From the NCBI GenBank assembly GCA_046262635.1, contig JBHEMK010000083.1:1-29428 (forward strand): a stretch of 29,428 nucleotides of DNA. The letters run 5' to 3'. The position numbers were made by a program, and so were the translations under genes. Source of the DNA: JBHEMK01 sp046262635 (GTDB lineage Bacteria > Actinomycetota > Thermoleophilia > Gaiellales > Gaiellaceae). This document shows, in pieces, positions 22,472 through 29,413 of the stretch (the first letter of the stretch is position 1; each line of letters opens with the position of its first letter). Under the pieces are notes generated by a model. It worked only from the letters and a program-made list of their open reading frames with translations, ran no database searches and was not told the origin of the DNA.

Positions 22472-23203
22472 ATGGGCAAGCTGGCCGACCGGGTCGCGAT
22501 CGTCACCGGGGGCGCGCAGGGAATCGGAAAGGCGGTCGCCGACAAGCTTGCGGCCGAGGGTGCGACGGTCGTCGTCGCCGATGTGAACGGGGAGGGGGCC
22601 GAGAGCGCAGCTCCGTCCGGAGGCGCAGGTCTGCGGGCCGACGTCTCGAGCGAGGACGAGGTCAAGCGCATGGTCGACGAGACCCTGTCGCGCTTCGGCA
22701 GGCTCGACGTGCTTGTGAACGTTGCGGCAATCGTCCCGTTCAAACCGTGGGACGAAGTCGACTTCGCGGAATGGCGCAGGATCATGTCCGTCAACCTGGA
22801 CGGCGTCTTCCTCAGCTGCCACTACGCCCAGAAGCCAATGCGCGACGCCGGCTACGGCAGAATCGTCAACATCGCCTCGAACGTCATCCTCGCGGGTACG
22901 CCGAACCTCGCTCATTACGTCGCGTCGAAGGGCGGCGTGTGGGCGTTCACGCGCGCGCTCGCGCGGGAGCTGGGGCGTCACGGGATCACCGTCAACTCGG
23001 TCGCGCCCGGCCTGACCGCCACGGAAGGCGTGCTCGCGAGCAAGCATGCCGAGGCGTTCGACTTCGTCCAGATGCTGCAGGCGATCCCGCGCCGCGCCGA
23101 GGCGGTGGACATCGCGCCTGCGGTCGCGTTCCTGGCCTCTGAGGAGGCCGGCTGGGTGACCGGGCAGATGATCGTGGCCGACGGCGGCCACACCCACAAC
23201 TGA
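22472..23203 (+). CDS. Pyridoxal 4-dehydrogenase-like SDR
   Basis: A 243-residue classical short-chain dehydrogenase. The cofactor motif is TGGAQGIG (residues 12-19), with Asp37 after strand 2 pointing to NAD. The catalytic set is Ser136, Tyr149 and Lys153. It resembles the remembered M. loti pyridoxal 4-dehydrogenase in unusual places: AxIVPFxxWDxVDxxxWRxIxxVNL, IASNxxxAGTPNxAxYVAxKGG and HxEAFxFVxMLQAI before the C-terminus. The predicted step is pyridoxal (hemiacetal form) to 4-pyridoxolactone, directly feeding the lactonase encoded just upstream. GGAGG nine bases before the ATG supports the start, and the stop overlaps the next ATG by one base. Confidence 0.87.
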   Translation: MGKLADRVAIVTGGAQGIGKAVADKLAAEGATVVVADVNGEGAESAAPSGGAGLRADVSSEDEVKRMVDETLSRFGRLDVLVNVAAIVPFKPWDEVDFAEWRRIMSVNLDGVFLSCHYAQKPMRDAGYGRIVNIASNVILAGTPNLAHYVASKGGVWAFTRALARELGRHGITVNSVAPGLTATEGVLASKHAEAFDFVQMLQAIPRRAEAVDIAPAVAFLASEEAGWVTGQMIVADGGHTHN

Positions 23204-23592
23204 TGCCCCGCCGGGCCGGAGCGATCCTGGCGGTCGCGGACGTCGGCCGGTCGCTTGCGTTCTACAGCGACCAGCTTGGGTTCGAGCTGGAAGCGACCTA
23301 CGAGGATCCGCCCTACGCGACGCTGGCGCTCGCGGGGGCACGCCTGTCCCTCGCCGAGCAGGGGCATCCGGCAGACGACAGGCCGGGTGTCGCGATGGCC
23401 GCCCCGACCGACACGTCGCGGGCAAGCGTCGTCCTCGTCATCGAGGTCGACGATGCGCGCTCCGAGCACGGCCGACTCTCACGGGCGGGGGTGCGGTTCC
23501 TTGCCGACCTGTACGAGCCGCCCTGGGGCGGCTGCCGTTTCTTCTGTATCGACCCGGATGGCTATCTCGTCGAGATCGAGGAGCCGGCCTGA
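23203..23592 (+). CDS. VOC/glyoxalase-fold protein
   Basis: A 129-residue single VOC domain protein with paired beta-alpha-beta units: AILAVADVGRSLAFYSDQLGFELE at the N-terminus and VLVIEVDDARSEHGRLSRAGV with FFCIDPDGYLVEIEEP at the C-terminus. The usual first metal ligand (His or Gln in the first strand) is Ala or Ile here, so it may bind rather than turn over a ligand, as in bleomycin-resistance-like proteins. It is translationally linked on both sides (TGATG and CTGA overlaps). Its role in the pathway is unknown. Confidence 0.78.
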   Translation: MPRRAGAILAVADVGRSLAFYSDQLGFELEATYEDPPYATLALAGARLSLAEQGHPADDRPGVAMAAPTDTSRASVVLVIEVDDARSEHGRLSRAGVRFLADLYEPPWGGCRFFCIDPDGYLVEIEEPA

Positions 23593-24620
23593 AGGCGGTC
23601 GTCCTGCGCGCTCCGGGGGACGTCGGCGTCGATGAGGTCCCCGATCCTGCGATCCGCGAGGGCGCAGACGCAATCGTCGCTGTCCGCGCAACAGCGATCT
23701 GCGGCGCCGACCTCTTCCCCTATCACGGTCTGACGCCCGGCTTCGAGGCCGGAACCGTTCTCGGCCACGAGTTCGCAGGCGTGGTGGTCGACGTCGGGGC
23801 CGGGGTACGGAGCCTGCGCCGGGGCGACCGGGTGGTGAACACGAGCATGATCTCGGACGGAAACTGCGCCTCGTGCCTTGCCGGACGCGTCACGCAGTGC
23901 AGTGAGCGTTCGCTCTTCGGCTACTCAGGTGTCTATCCACGGCTCGACGGCGGCCAGGCTGAGCTCGTCCGGGTTCCGCATGCAGACCGCGTCCTCCGTC
24001 CGCTTCCGGACGTGGTCACAGACGAGGCGGCCGTCTTCCTCGCCGACATTCTCCCGACAGGCTACGGCGCCGTCGTCCGCGGCGGCGTCGCGGCCGGCGA
24101 CATCGTCGCGGTCGTGGGCTGCGGCCCGGTTGGTCTGATGGCCGTCCTCTGCGCGTCGCGGGTCGCCGGCCGGTTGATCGCGGTTGACGGCGTTCCCGCC
24201 CGGCGCGAGCTGGCCGAACGGCTCGGTGCCGAGGCGGTCGCACCCGAGCGGGCCGCCGACCTCGTCCGGGAGGCGAGCGGCGGGCTTGGTGCGGACGTCG
24301 TCGTCGAGGCGGCCGGCTCACAGTCGGGTCTCGATGCCGCGCTTCGCCTCGCCCGAGGCCGTGGAACCGTATCGGTCGTGGGCGCGCACTTCGAGCCGGA
24401 CTTCCCGCTCGACAACGGTCTCATGTTCGAACGTGAGCTGACCCTCCGGTTCTCGATCGGCGATCCGTGGCAGGACGGAGGTCTGCTGCTCGATTGGCTC
24501 GCGGACGGGACCATCGACCCGACACCGGTGGTGACCCACCGGCTCGCGCTCACGGACGCCGCGCACGCCTACCATTTGTTCGACACCCGCGAGGCCACGA
24601 AGGTCGTGTTGACGCTTTGA
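23589..24620 (+). CDS. Zinc-dependent alcohol dehydrogenase (MDR family) with CTG start
   Basis: A 343-residue medium-chain dehydrogenase. The family N-terminus MKAVVLRAPGDV-VDEVPDP is present only if translation starts at a CTG at 23589, which overlaps the VOC stop (CTGA); no in-frame ATG or GTG precedes residue 65. Catalytic zinc ligands are the Cys of ATAICGADL and His-Glu of LGHEFAGVV. The structural zinc loop reads DGNCASCLAGRVTQC, so the first of four Cys is Asp. The NAD site is VGCGPVGLMAV (about residue 175). In this operon it could oxidise pyridoxine to pyridoxal, or the 5-hydroxymethyl group of 4-pyridoxate, steps done by flavoproteins in M. loti. That assignment is inference. Confidence 0.85.
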   Translation: MKAVVLRAPGDVGVDEVPDPAIREGADAIVAVRATAICGADLFPYHGLTPGFEAGTVLGHEFAGVVVDVGAGVRSLRRGDRVVNTSMISDGNCASCLAGRVTQCSERSLFGYSGVYPRLDGGQAELVRVPHADRVLRPLPDVVTDEAAVFLADILPTGYGAVVRGGVAAGDIVAVVGCGPVGLMAVLCASRVAGRLIAVDGVPARRELAERLGAEAVAPERAADLVREASGGLGADVVVEAAGSQSGLDAALRLARGRGTVSVVGAHFEPDFPLDNGLMFERELTLRFSIGDPWQDGGLLLDWLADGTIDPTPVVTHRLALTDAAHAYHLFDTREATKVVLTL

Positions 24621-24961
24621 GAGTTGCGATCGCGGTCGTCGCCCTCGCCCTGCTCCCCGGCTGCAGGGACACCGGTTCGTCTCCGAGGTTCACATCGGCC
24701 GCTCCCCCCGTCGCCAAGAAGCTCCTGACCGCGCGGCTCAGGGCGGAGGACCTGACTGTCCACTGGATCGCCTGCGTCAAGAGCGGCCGGAACTACCGCG
24801 GCGCGACCATCGTCCGTTGCAACGTGAACTTCGGCGATCCGCACATCGAGGCCTACTGCTCGCTGCTGAGGGCGGGTCGGCTCGTGACCGACCACGACGA
24901 TCCCGCGATCCCGTGCCAGCATGACGGAGCCGGCTGGAACGCATCTATCGTCGGGTCGTGA
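24617..24961 (+). CDS. Small predicted lipoprotein
   Basis: A 114-residue protein starting at a TTG that overlaps the dehydrogenase stop (TTGA). The N-terminus LRVAIAVVALALLPGC is a short lipoprotein signal with lipobox LPGC, giving Cys16 as lipidated residue. The mature part contains four more Cys (ACV, RCN, YCS, PCQ), which could form two disulfides outside the membrane. No family was recognised. It is the last gene of the plus operon, and its 3' end overlaps the convergent CoxG-like gene by 17 nt. A role in anchoring or in solute capture is only a guess. Confidence 0.6.
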   Translation: MRVAIAVVALALLPGCRDTGSSPRFTSAAPPVAKKLLTARLRAEDLTVHWIACVKSGRNYRGATIVRCNVNFGDPHIEAYCSLLRAGRLVTDHDDPAIPCQHDGAGWNASIVGS

Positions 24962-25490
24962 CGCGACCGACGAGCGACCGCCAGAGCGCGCCCAGGAAGA
25001 GCCGAAGACCGCCGATCGGCACGGGCGGCGGAGCCGGTGCGGCTGAGTCTGCGAGCTTGGCGGCGATGCAGCTCGCGAACCGCTCCGTCAGTCTCGCCGC
25101 GACGTCCGCAACGACCGTGCGACCGTGCTGCGCCACGGCGCCCCTAAGAGTCAGCTCGGTGACGATGCTGACGCGGGTGCGGCCGTCAGCCGCTGCGAGC
25201 GTCGATTCGACCTTGGCCTGAGCGCTGCCGCGGCCGCGCGCCTCGCGGGCGTTCACCGAGAGCACGACCCGCCGCGCCGCCTCGTCCACGGACTCGCGCA
25301 CGATCTCGGTCGTGAACTGCAACGCTATCGGGCCGAGTTTGACACGCAGGTTCGCGGTCCAGGTGCGTTCGTCGACGATGTCGACGAGCTCGGCTCCCGG
25401 GAGGCACGGGATGACACTCGGGACGTCGTTCAGCAGCCGCCACGAGGCGTCGAGCGGCGCGTCGACGTCAAAGCTGTTCTCCAGGCGCAC
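24945..25490 (-). CDS. CoxG-like SRPBCC protein with C-terminal membrane anchor
   Basis: A 181-residue protein of the CO dehydrogenase subunit G (CoxG) family. The START-like domain runs from LENSFDVDAPLDASWRLLNDV through CLPGAELVDI and FTTEIVRESVDE to DVAARLTERFASCIAAKLA (about residue 145). A Pro/Ala linker (PAPPPVP) then leads to a hydrophobic and basic tail, GGLRLFLGALWRSLVGRV, fit for membrane contact. CoxG proteins are associated with molybdenum hydroxylases of the Cox type, where they are linked to membrane attachment and electron transfer to quinone. The GTG at 25490 fits the family start. It lies opposite to and overlaps the operon end, yet its partner enzyme is probably the hydroxylase of this locus. 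Confidence 0.83.
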   Translation of the reverse strand: MRLENSFDVDAPLDASWRLLNDVPSVIPCLPGAELVDIVDERTWTANLRVKLGPIALQFTTEIVRESVDEAARRVVLSVNAREARGRGSAQAKVESTLAAADGRTRVSIVTELTLRGAVAQHGRTVVADVAARLTERFASCIAAKLADSAAPAPPPVPIGGLRLFLGALWRSLVGRVTTRR

Positions 25491-25536
25491 GTCGCCGAGT
25501 CTAATGAGGCGTCGTCGCCGAGTCGAATGAGGCGCC
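25491..25536. repeat. 23-bp tandem repeat upstream of the CoxG-like gene
   Basis: Two adjacent 23-bp units (25491-25513 and 25514-25536) share GTCGCCGAGT and AATGAGGCG and differ at two positions. They directly precede the CoxG start codon on the minus strand, so they occupy its leader or promoter. They may be operator sites or a recent duplication of the start region. Confidence 0.6.
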
Positions 25537-25625
25537 TCGTCGGCTGTACCTTCCGGCCGTGCAGGAGCGGCGAGGAAGCACCTCACCCGGGCTTCTGCAC
25601 GTGGGAGCCGTTGAGCGCCTTCTCG

Positions 25626-25893
25626 ACGCGTGACTGGCCCGTGCCGCTCGCCGGGAGCATCGGCGTCCTTCACCTCCAGAACACCGACTTCCAGAGCGAC
25701 TCGCACTGGAGCTGGCCCGACGACCGTGGCAGATTCGACGTCGCCGAGTTCGGAGCGGACGTTCGCCGCGCCGGACGGGGGAGGTCCCGATTTTCCTCGA
25801 GCTTTCGATGCCTTCGAGACGGCCGATGCGGCCGTGCTTCGGCGGACGCGATCGGCGGTCGAGCACTGCCGCCGCGAGCTCTCTGGCCCCTGA
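25626..25893 (+). pseudogene. Decayed C-terminus of a sugar-phosphate isomerase/epimerase
   Basis: Three frames in succession read like one protein of the xylose-isomerase-like TIM-barrel family. The first gives SIGVLHLQNTDFQSDSHW with RGRFDVAEF (about 25650-25765). The second gives PIFLEL (25787-25804). The third gives FDAFETADAAVLRRTRSAVEHCRREL ending at TGA 25891-25893. Family members have HLQxTDxxxDxHW, then PxFLEx, then PFExxDxxVLxxxRxSVxYxRxEL at the C-terminus in that order. At least two frameshifts separate the pieces, and the N-terminal two thirds are not seen. It is a gene remnant or carries sequencing errors. The remaining interval 25537-25945 holds no intact gene. Confidence 0.6.
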
Positions 25894-25924
25894 CGAACGA
25901 GGCTCCAGCCGCCTGAGAGCCAGC

Positions 25925-25930
25925 TAGTAT
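25925..25930 (+). promoter_or_regulatory. Possible -10 box of the SDR-fusion transcript
   Basis: TAGTAT lies 15 nt before the SDR start codon, a distance that would give an almost leaderless mRNA, as is common in actinobacteria. No clear ribosome-binding site precedes the ATG at 25946, and no convincing -35 box was found. Confidence 0.3.
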
Positions 25931-25945
25931 CGCCCCGGCTCGGCC

Positions 25946-26767
25946 ATGGCACGTGACCCTTTCGACCTGACCGGACGCCACGCGCTGATCACGGGCTGCG
26001 GGAGCGCCGCGGGGATCGGGTTCGCCGCCGCGAGACTGCTCGCACGGCTCGGAGCGACGGTCGCGATCACCTCGACGACCGACCGAATCGAGCAGCGTGC
26101 GCGAGAGCTCCGGGCCGAGGGCGCCACGGTCGGCGCCCACGTCGCCGATCTCACGGATCGCGGTCAGGCGTTCGACCTTGTCGCCGCCGCGCAAGCAGAA
26201 CATGGTCCGATCGACGTCCTCGTCAACGCCGCCGGGATGGTGCAGACCGGAACCGAGCCCACGTCTGCCGCGTTTGCCGACCTCGAGCCGAGCCAATGGC
26301 GACGCGAACTCGATCTCAACCTCAACACCGCGTTCCACACAACGCAAGCCGTTCTGCCCGGGATGATCGCACGTCGCTATGGGCGCATCGTGATGGTGTC
26401 TTCCGTTACCGGCCCGCTGGTATCCAGCCCGGGCTCTGCTGCCTACGCGGCTGCAAAGGCGGCGATGGACGGGATGATGCGAACACTCGCTCTCGAGTAC
26501 GGGCGGGCTGCCATCACGGTCAACTCGGTCGCCCCTGGGTGGATCGCCACAGCCTCGTCGACTCCGGATGAACTGCAGGCCGGATCGCATACTCCCGTGG
26601 GCCGACCCGGCACGTCGGAGGAGGTCGCGGGGTTGATCGCGTACCTGGCATCGGAATCCGCGAGCTATCTGACCGGCCAGTCGATCCCAGTCGACGGCGG
26701 CAATATCATTCAGGAACCTCACGGAGTCGACCTGTACGGCCCCTGGGGCCACCGAGGATCAACGTGA
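25946..26767 (+). CDS. Short-chain dehydrogenase/reductase
   Basis: A 273-residue classical SDR. It has a TGCGSAAGIG cofactor loop (about residues 15-24, slightly longer than standard), VNAAG near 92, catalytic Ser in VMVSSVTGP (about 150) and Tyr-x3-Lys in SAAYAAAKAAM (about 167-171). The ADxTDR segment after strand 3 is also typical. The C-terminus carries an extra QEPHGVDLYGPWG tail. Sequence blocks resemble 3-oxoacyl-ACP or polyol dehydrogenases, and no substrate can be named. Its stop overlaps the start of the kinase/aminotransferase fusion (GTGA), so the two are probably co-transcribed and may act on the same amino-alcohol or keto compound. Confidence 0.88.
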   Translation: MARDPFDLTGRHALITGCGSAAGIGFAAARLLARLGATVAITSTTDRIEQRARELRAEGATVGAHVADLTDRGQAFDLVAAAQAEHGPIDVLVNAAGMVQTGTEPTSAAFADLEPSQWRRELDLNLNTAFHTTQAVLPGMIARRYGRIVMVSSVTGPLVSSPGSAAYAAAKAAMDGMMRTLALEYGRAAITVNSVAPGWIATASSTPDELQAGSHTPVGRPGTSEEVAGLIAYLASESASYLTGQSIPVDGGNIIQEPHGVDLYGPWGHRGST

Positions 26768-29094
26768 CGGCGCCTGAGACGTCCCGGCCTCCGTCGAACG
26801 TGCTGGAGACGTGCCCGCCTCGTTTCGGTCCGGATGAGGTAGCGAGGATCGCCGAGGACCTGTTCGGAGTCGCCGGGAGCGCCGTCGACCTCGGGAGCGA
26901 GCGAGACCAGACGTTCATGATCGACGACGGCGGCCGCGGCGCGATCGTCAAGATCTCCAATCTCGGCGAGGATCCGGCCGTGCTCGACCTGGAGGTCGAA
27001 GCGATCCTGCACGTCACCCGCGTCGACCCCGAGCTGCCGGTGGCGCGGCCATGTCTGGCCGCGGGCGGCGGTGATGGTGCCGGCCCGGCCGTCTACAGGG
27101 CGACCGTTGAGGGGCCCGACGGGACGCATTTCGTGCGGATGTTCGAGCGTCTCGAGGGTCGGAACGCCTCCGCCGTCGAGCTCGGCGATCCGGCGCTGCA
27201 CGAGTACGGTGCGACACATGCGCGCCTCAACCTCGCGCTTCGTGGGTTCTTCCACCCTGCGGCGGGACGTGAACTGCTCTGGGATCTCAAGCATGCCACG
27301 CTGCTCCGGCCGCTGCTCGGATCGATTTCGAACGCGGCGCGACGGGCACTCGTCGAAGAGGTTCTGGACCGGTACGAGTCGCGTGTCGTGCCTCGCTGGG
27401 CCGGGCTGAGGGCGCAGGTCGTGCATGGCGATCTGACTCTCGACAACGTGCTGGTCGATCCCCGGGCTCGCATCAGCGGAATCGTCGACTTCGGCGACAC
27501 GGCTCACACCGCGCAGGTGGCCGACTTCGCGGTCGGCTTATCATCGCTGCTCCGTGGTCGCTCGGGCGAGGACGTCTTCCGCTCCGCACGGCTCGTCACC
27601 GATGGCTACGCCTCCCGCATACCCCTCGAACCGGACGAGTTCGCGGTTCTCGGGGATCTCGTTGGCGCCCGGCTGGCCGCGATCGTCACGATCAGCGCCT
27701 GGCGCGCCGAGCGCTACCCGGAGAACGCCGAGTACATCCAGGCCTGGGACACGGACTCCTGGGCGCTGCTCGAGCTGTTCCAGACCGAGGGAGCCGAAGC
27801 CGTGGGGCATGCGTTCGGGGCGCCGCGCCCGCGCGTGCCGACCGGCCAGCTCGCCCGTCGCCGGCGCACGGCTCTGGGATCGGCCCTCACCGAGCTGACC
27901 TATCGACAGCCTGTGCACGTCGTCCGCGGCCAAGGTGTCTGGCTCTTCGATGCCGCTGGCAGAAAACTGCTCGACGCGTACAACAACGTTCCGGTCGTCG
28001 GCCACGGCCACCCGCGGGTTACAGAAGCCGTGGTCCGGCAGACCCGGGCGATCAACACCCACGCCCGCTATCTCTACGAGCCGCTGGTCGAGCTCGCCGA
28101 GCGGCTCGCGGCCTCGATGCCGCCGGAGGCGGGCCTCGATACGGTTATGATCGTCAACTCGGGTAGCGAAGCCAACGATCTCGCGTGGCGGATCGCAACC
28201 GCCGCCACCGGAGCCGCCGGTGCCGTCGTGACGGCCTACGCCTACCACGGAATGACCGCCGCCGTGTCGCACCTGTCGCCGGAGGAATGGCCGGCCGGGT
28301 TCGATCCGCCCCACGTCGCGACGATCCTTCCTCCGGGTACCGGGACGCCGATCGACGTCGAGATGTCGCGCGCGACGGCGCAACTGGCAGCCCGCGGCGT
28401 CGGGCTCGCGGCCACGTTCCTCGACGGCGGTTGCACGAGCGACGGCATCTTCGCCCCGTCCGGTGCCAAGGTCGCGGAGCTGGTTGACCGGACTCACGAT
28501 GCGGGAGGGCTCTACGTCGCCGATGAGGTACAAGCGGGCTACGGACGTACGGGGGACGACCTCTGGTCGTTCGTCCGCTCCGCAATCACGCCCGACATCG
28601 TGACGCTCGGCAAGCCGATGGGAAACGGCTATCCGGTCGCCGCCGTGATCACCCGCAAGGAGCTCGTCGACCGGTTTGCCGCCAGCTCGCGTTTCTTCAG
28701 CACCTTCGGTGGAAACCCGGTCGCGGCCCAGGCCGGGCTTGCCGTCCTGGACGTGATCGAGGACGAACGGCTCGTGCAGCATACGGCGCGCGTCGGGTCA
28801 CGGCTTGCCCGCTCGCTTGAAGCCCTCTGCGAACGACATGCGGGCATCAGCGAGGTGCGCGGACGCGGCCTGCTCGTCGGCGTCGAGGTGGTGGGGAACG
28901 ACTCCGCACAGACACCGGACGCCGCACTCGCCGAACGCGTAGTCGATCGCTTGCGCGACCGGGGCATCCTGATCGGTCGCACCGGACCGGAGCAGAACGT
29001 CCTCAAGATCCGTCCTCCGCTCGTCTTCGACGACGAGCACGTGGAGATCCTCGTCGACGGCCTCGCCGCTGCACTCGCCGCCGAGTGCAGCTGA
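26764..29094 (+). CDS. Fused APH-type kinase and class III aminotransferase-fold phospho-lyase
   Basis: A 776-residue two-domain protein. Residues 1 to about 345 are a phosphotransferase of the APH/homoserine-kinase-II type: catalytic loop HGDLTLDNV (His221-Asp223, Asn228) and metal-binding DFGDT (Asp242). Residues about 370-776 are a class III PLP enzyme: VNSGSEANDLAW near 464, YHGMTAA near 494, VADEVQAGYGRTG near 585, Schiff-base Lys617 in TLGKPMGNGYP, and FSTFGGNPVAA near 645. The PLP domain resembles mammalian phosphoethanolamine and phosphohydroxylysine phospho-lyases. Known partners of those are amino-alcohol kinases of the APH family, so the fusion likely phosphorylates an amino alcohol and then eliminates ammonia and phosphate. 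The GTG start overlaps the SDR stop. The substrate is unknown, and a plain transaminase is possible. Confidence 0.88.
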   Translation: MTAPETSRPPSNVLETCPPRFGPDEVARIAEDLFGVAGSAVDLGSERDQTFMIDDGGRGAIVKISNLGEDPAVLDLEVEAILHVTRVDPELPVARPCLAAGGGDGAGPAVYRATVEGPDGTHFVRMFERLEGRNASAVELGDPALHEYGATHARLNLALRGFFHPAAGRELLWDLKHATLLRPLLGSISNAARRALVEEVLDRYESRVVPRWAGLRAQVVHGDLTLDNVLVDPRARISGIVDFGDTAHTAQVADFAVGLSSLLRGRSGEDVFRSARLVTDGYASRIPLEPDEFAVLGDLVGARLAAIVTISAWRAERYPENAEYIQAWDTDSWALLELFQTEGAEAVGHAFGAPRPRVPTGQLARRRRTALGSALTELTYRQPVHVVRGQGVWLFDAAGRKLLDAYNNVPVVGHGHPRVTEAVVRQTRAINTHARYLYEPLVELAERLAASMPPEAGLDTVMIVNSGSEANDLAWRIATAATGAAGAVVTAYAYHGMTAAVSHLSPEEWPAGFDPPHVATILPPGTGTPIDVEMSRATAQLAARGVGLAATFLDGGCTSDGIFAPSGAKVAELVDRTHDAGGLYVADEVQAGYGRTGDDLWSFVRSAITPDIVTLGKPMGNGYPVAAVITRKELVDRFAASSRFFSTFGGNPVAAQAGLAVLDVIEDERLVQHTARVGSRLARSLEALCERHAGISEVRGRGLLVGVEVVGNDSAQTPDAALAERVVDRLRDRGILIGRTGPEQNVLKIRPPLVFDDEHVEILVDGLAAALAAECS

Positions 29095-29273
29095 CTCTTT
29101 TCGGCTCGCGCGGAGACGACGCCGGCACGGGTCACAAGATCGAAGGGACGATCGGCCCGATCTCGATCAGGTCGACCGGCGCCTCGAGCCCGGACGCGAG
29201 ACGGCGAGCCCATACTCCAGCCCTGCCCGCGGCACCTCGGCCGCCGCTCAAAGCCCGCATCGAGATCTCGCGT

Positions 29274-29308
29274 GGGGCGGGCTGCCGCCTCCCGGGGCAG
29301 CCCACCCC
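29274..29308. terminator. GC-rich hairpin, possible terminator of the SDR-fusion operon
   Basis: GGGGCGGGCTGCC (29274-29286) pairs with GGCAGCCCACCCC (29296-29308) with one mismatch and a 9-nt loop, about 180 bp after the fusion stop. There is no U tract, so a classic intrinsic terminator is not proven. GC-rich hairpins without U tracts are reported as terminators in actinobacteria. Confidence 0.45.
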
Positions 29309-29383
29309 GACTCGCCGCCTAGATGAGTGATTCCGTTCCGCTGTGGGCGGAGCGGGGGGAGGGTCCGTAGAAAGGGGGTCGAA

Positions 29384-29413
29384 GGTCGGCGTTGCTCTTT
29401 GCCAACGTCGACC
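29384..29413. other. Inverted repeat near window end
   Basis: GGTCGGCGTTG (29384-29394) pairs with CAACGTCGACC (29403-29413) through 11 bp including one G-U pair, with an 8-nt loop. It may be a terminator, a leader structure or part of an RNA cut by the window edge. Confidence 0.35.
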
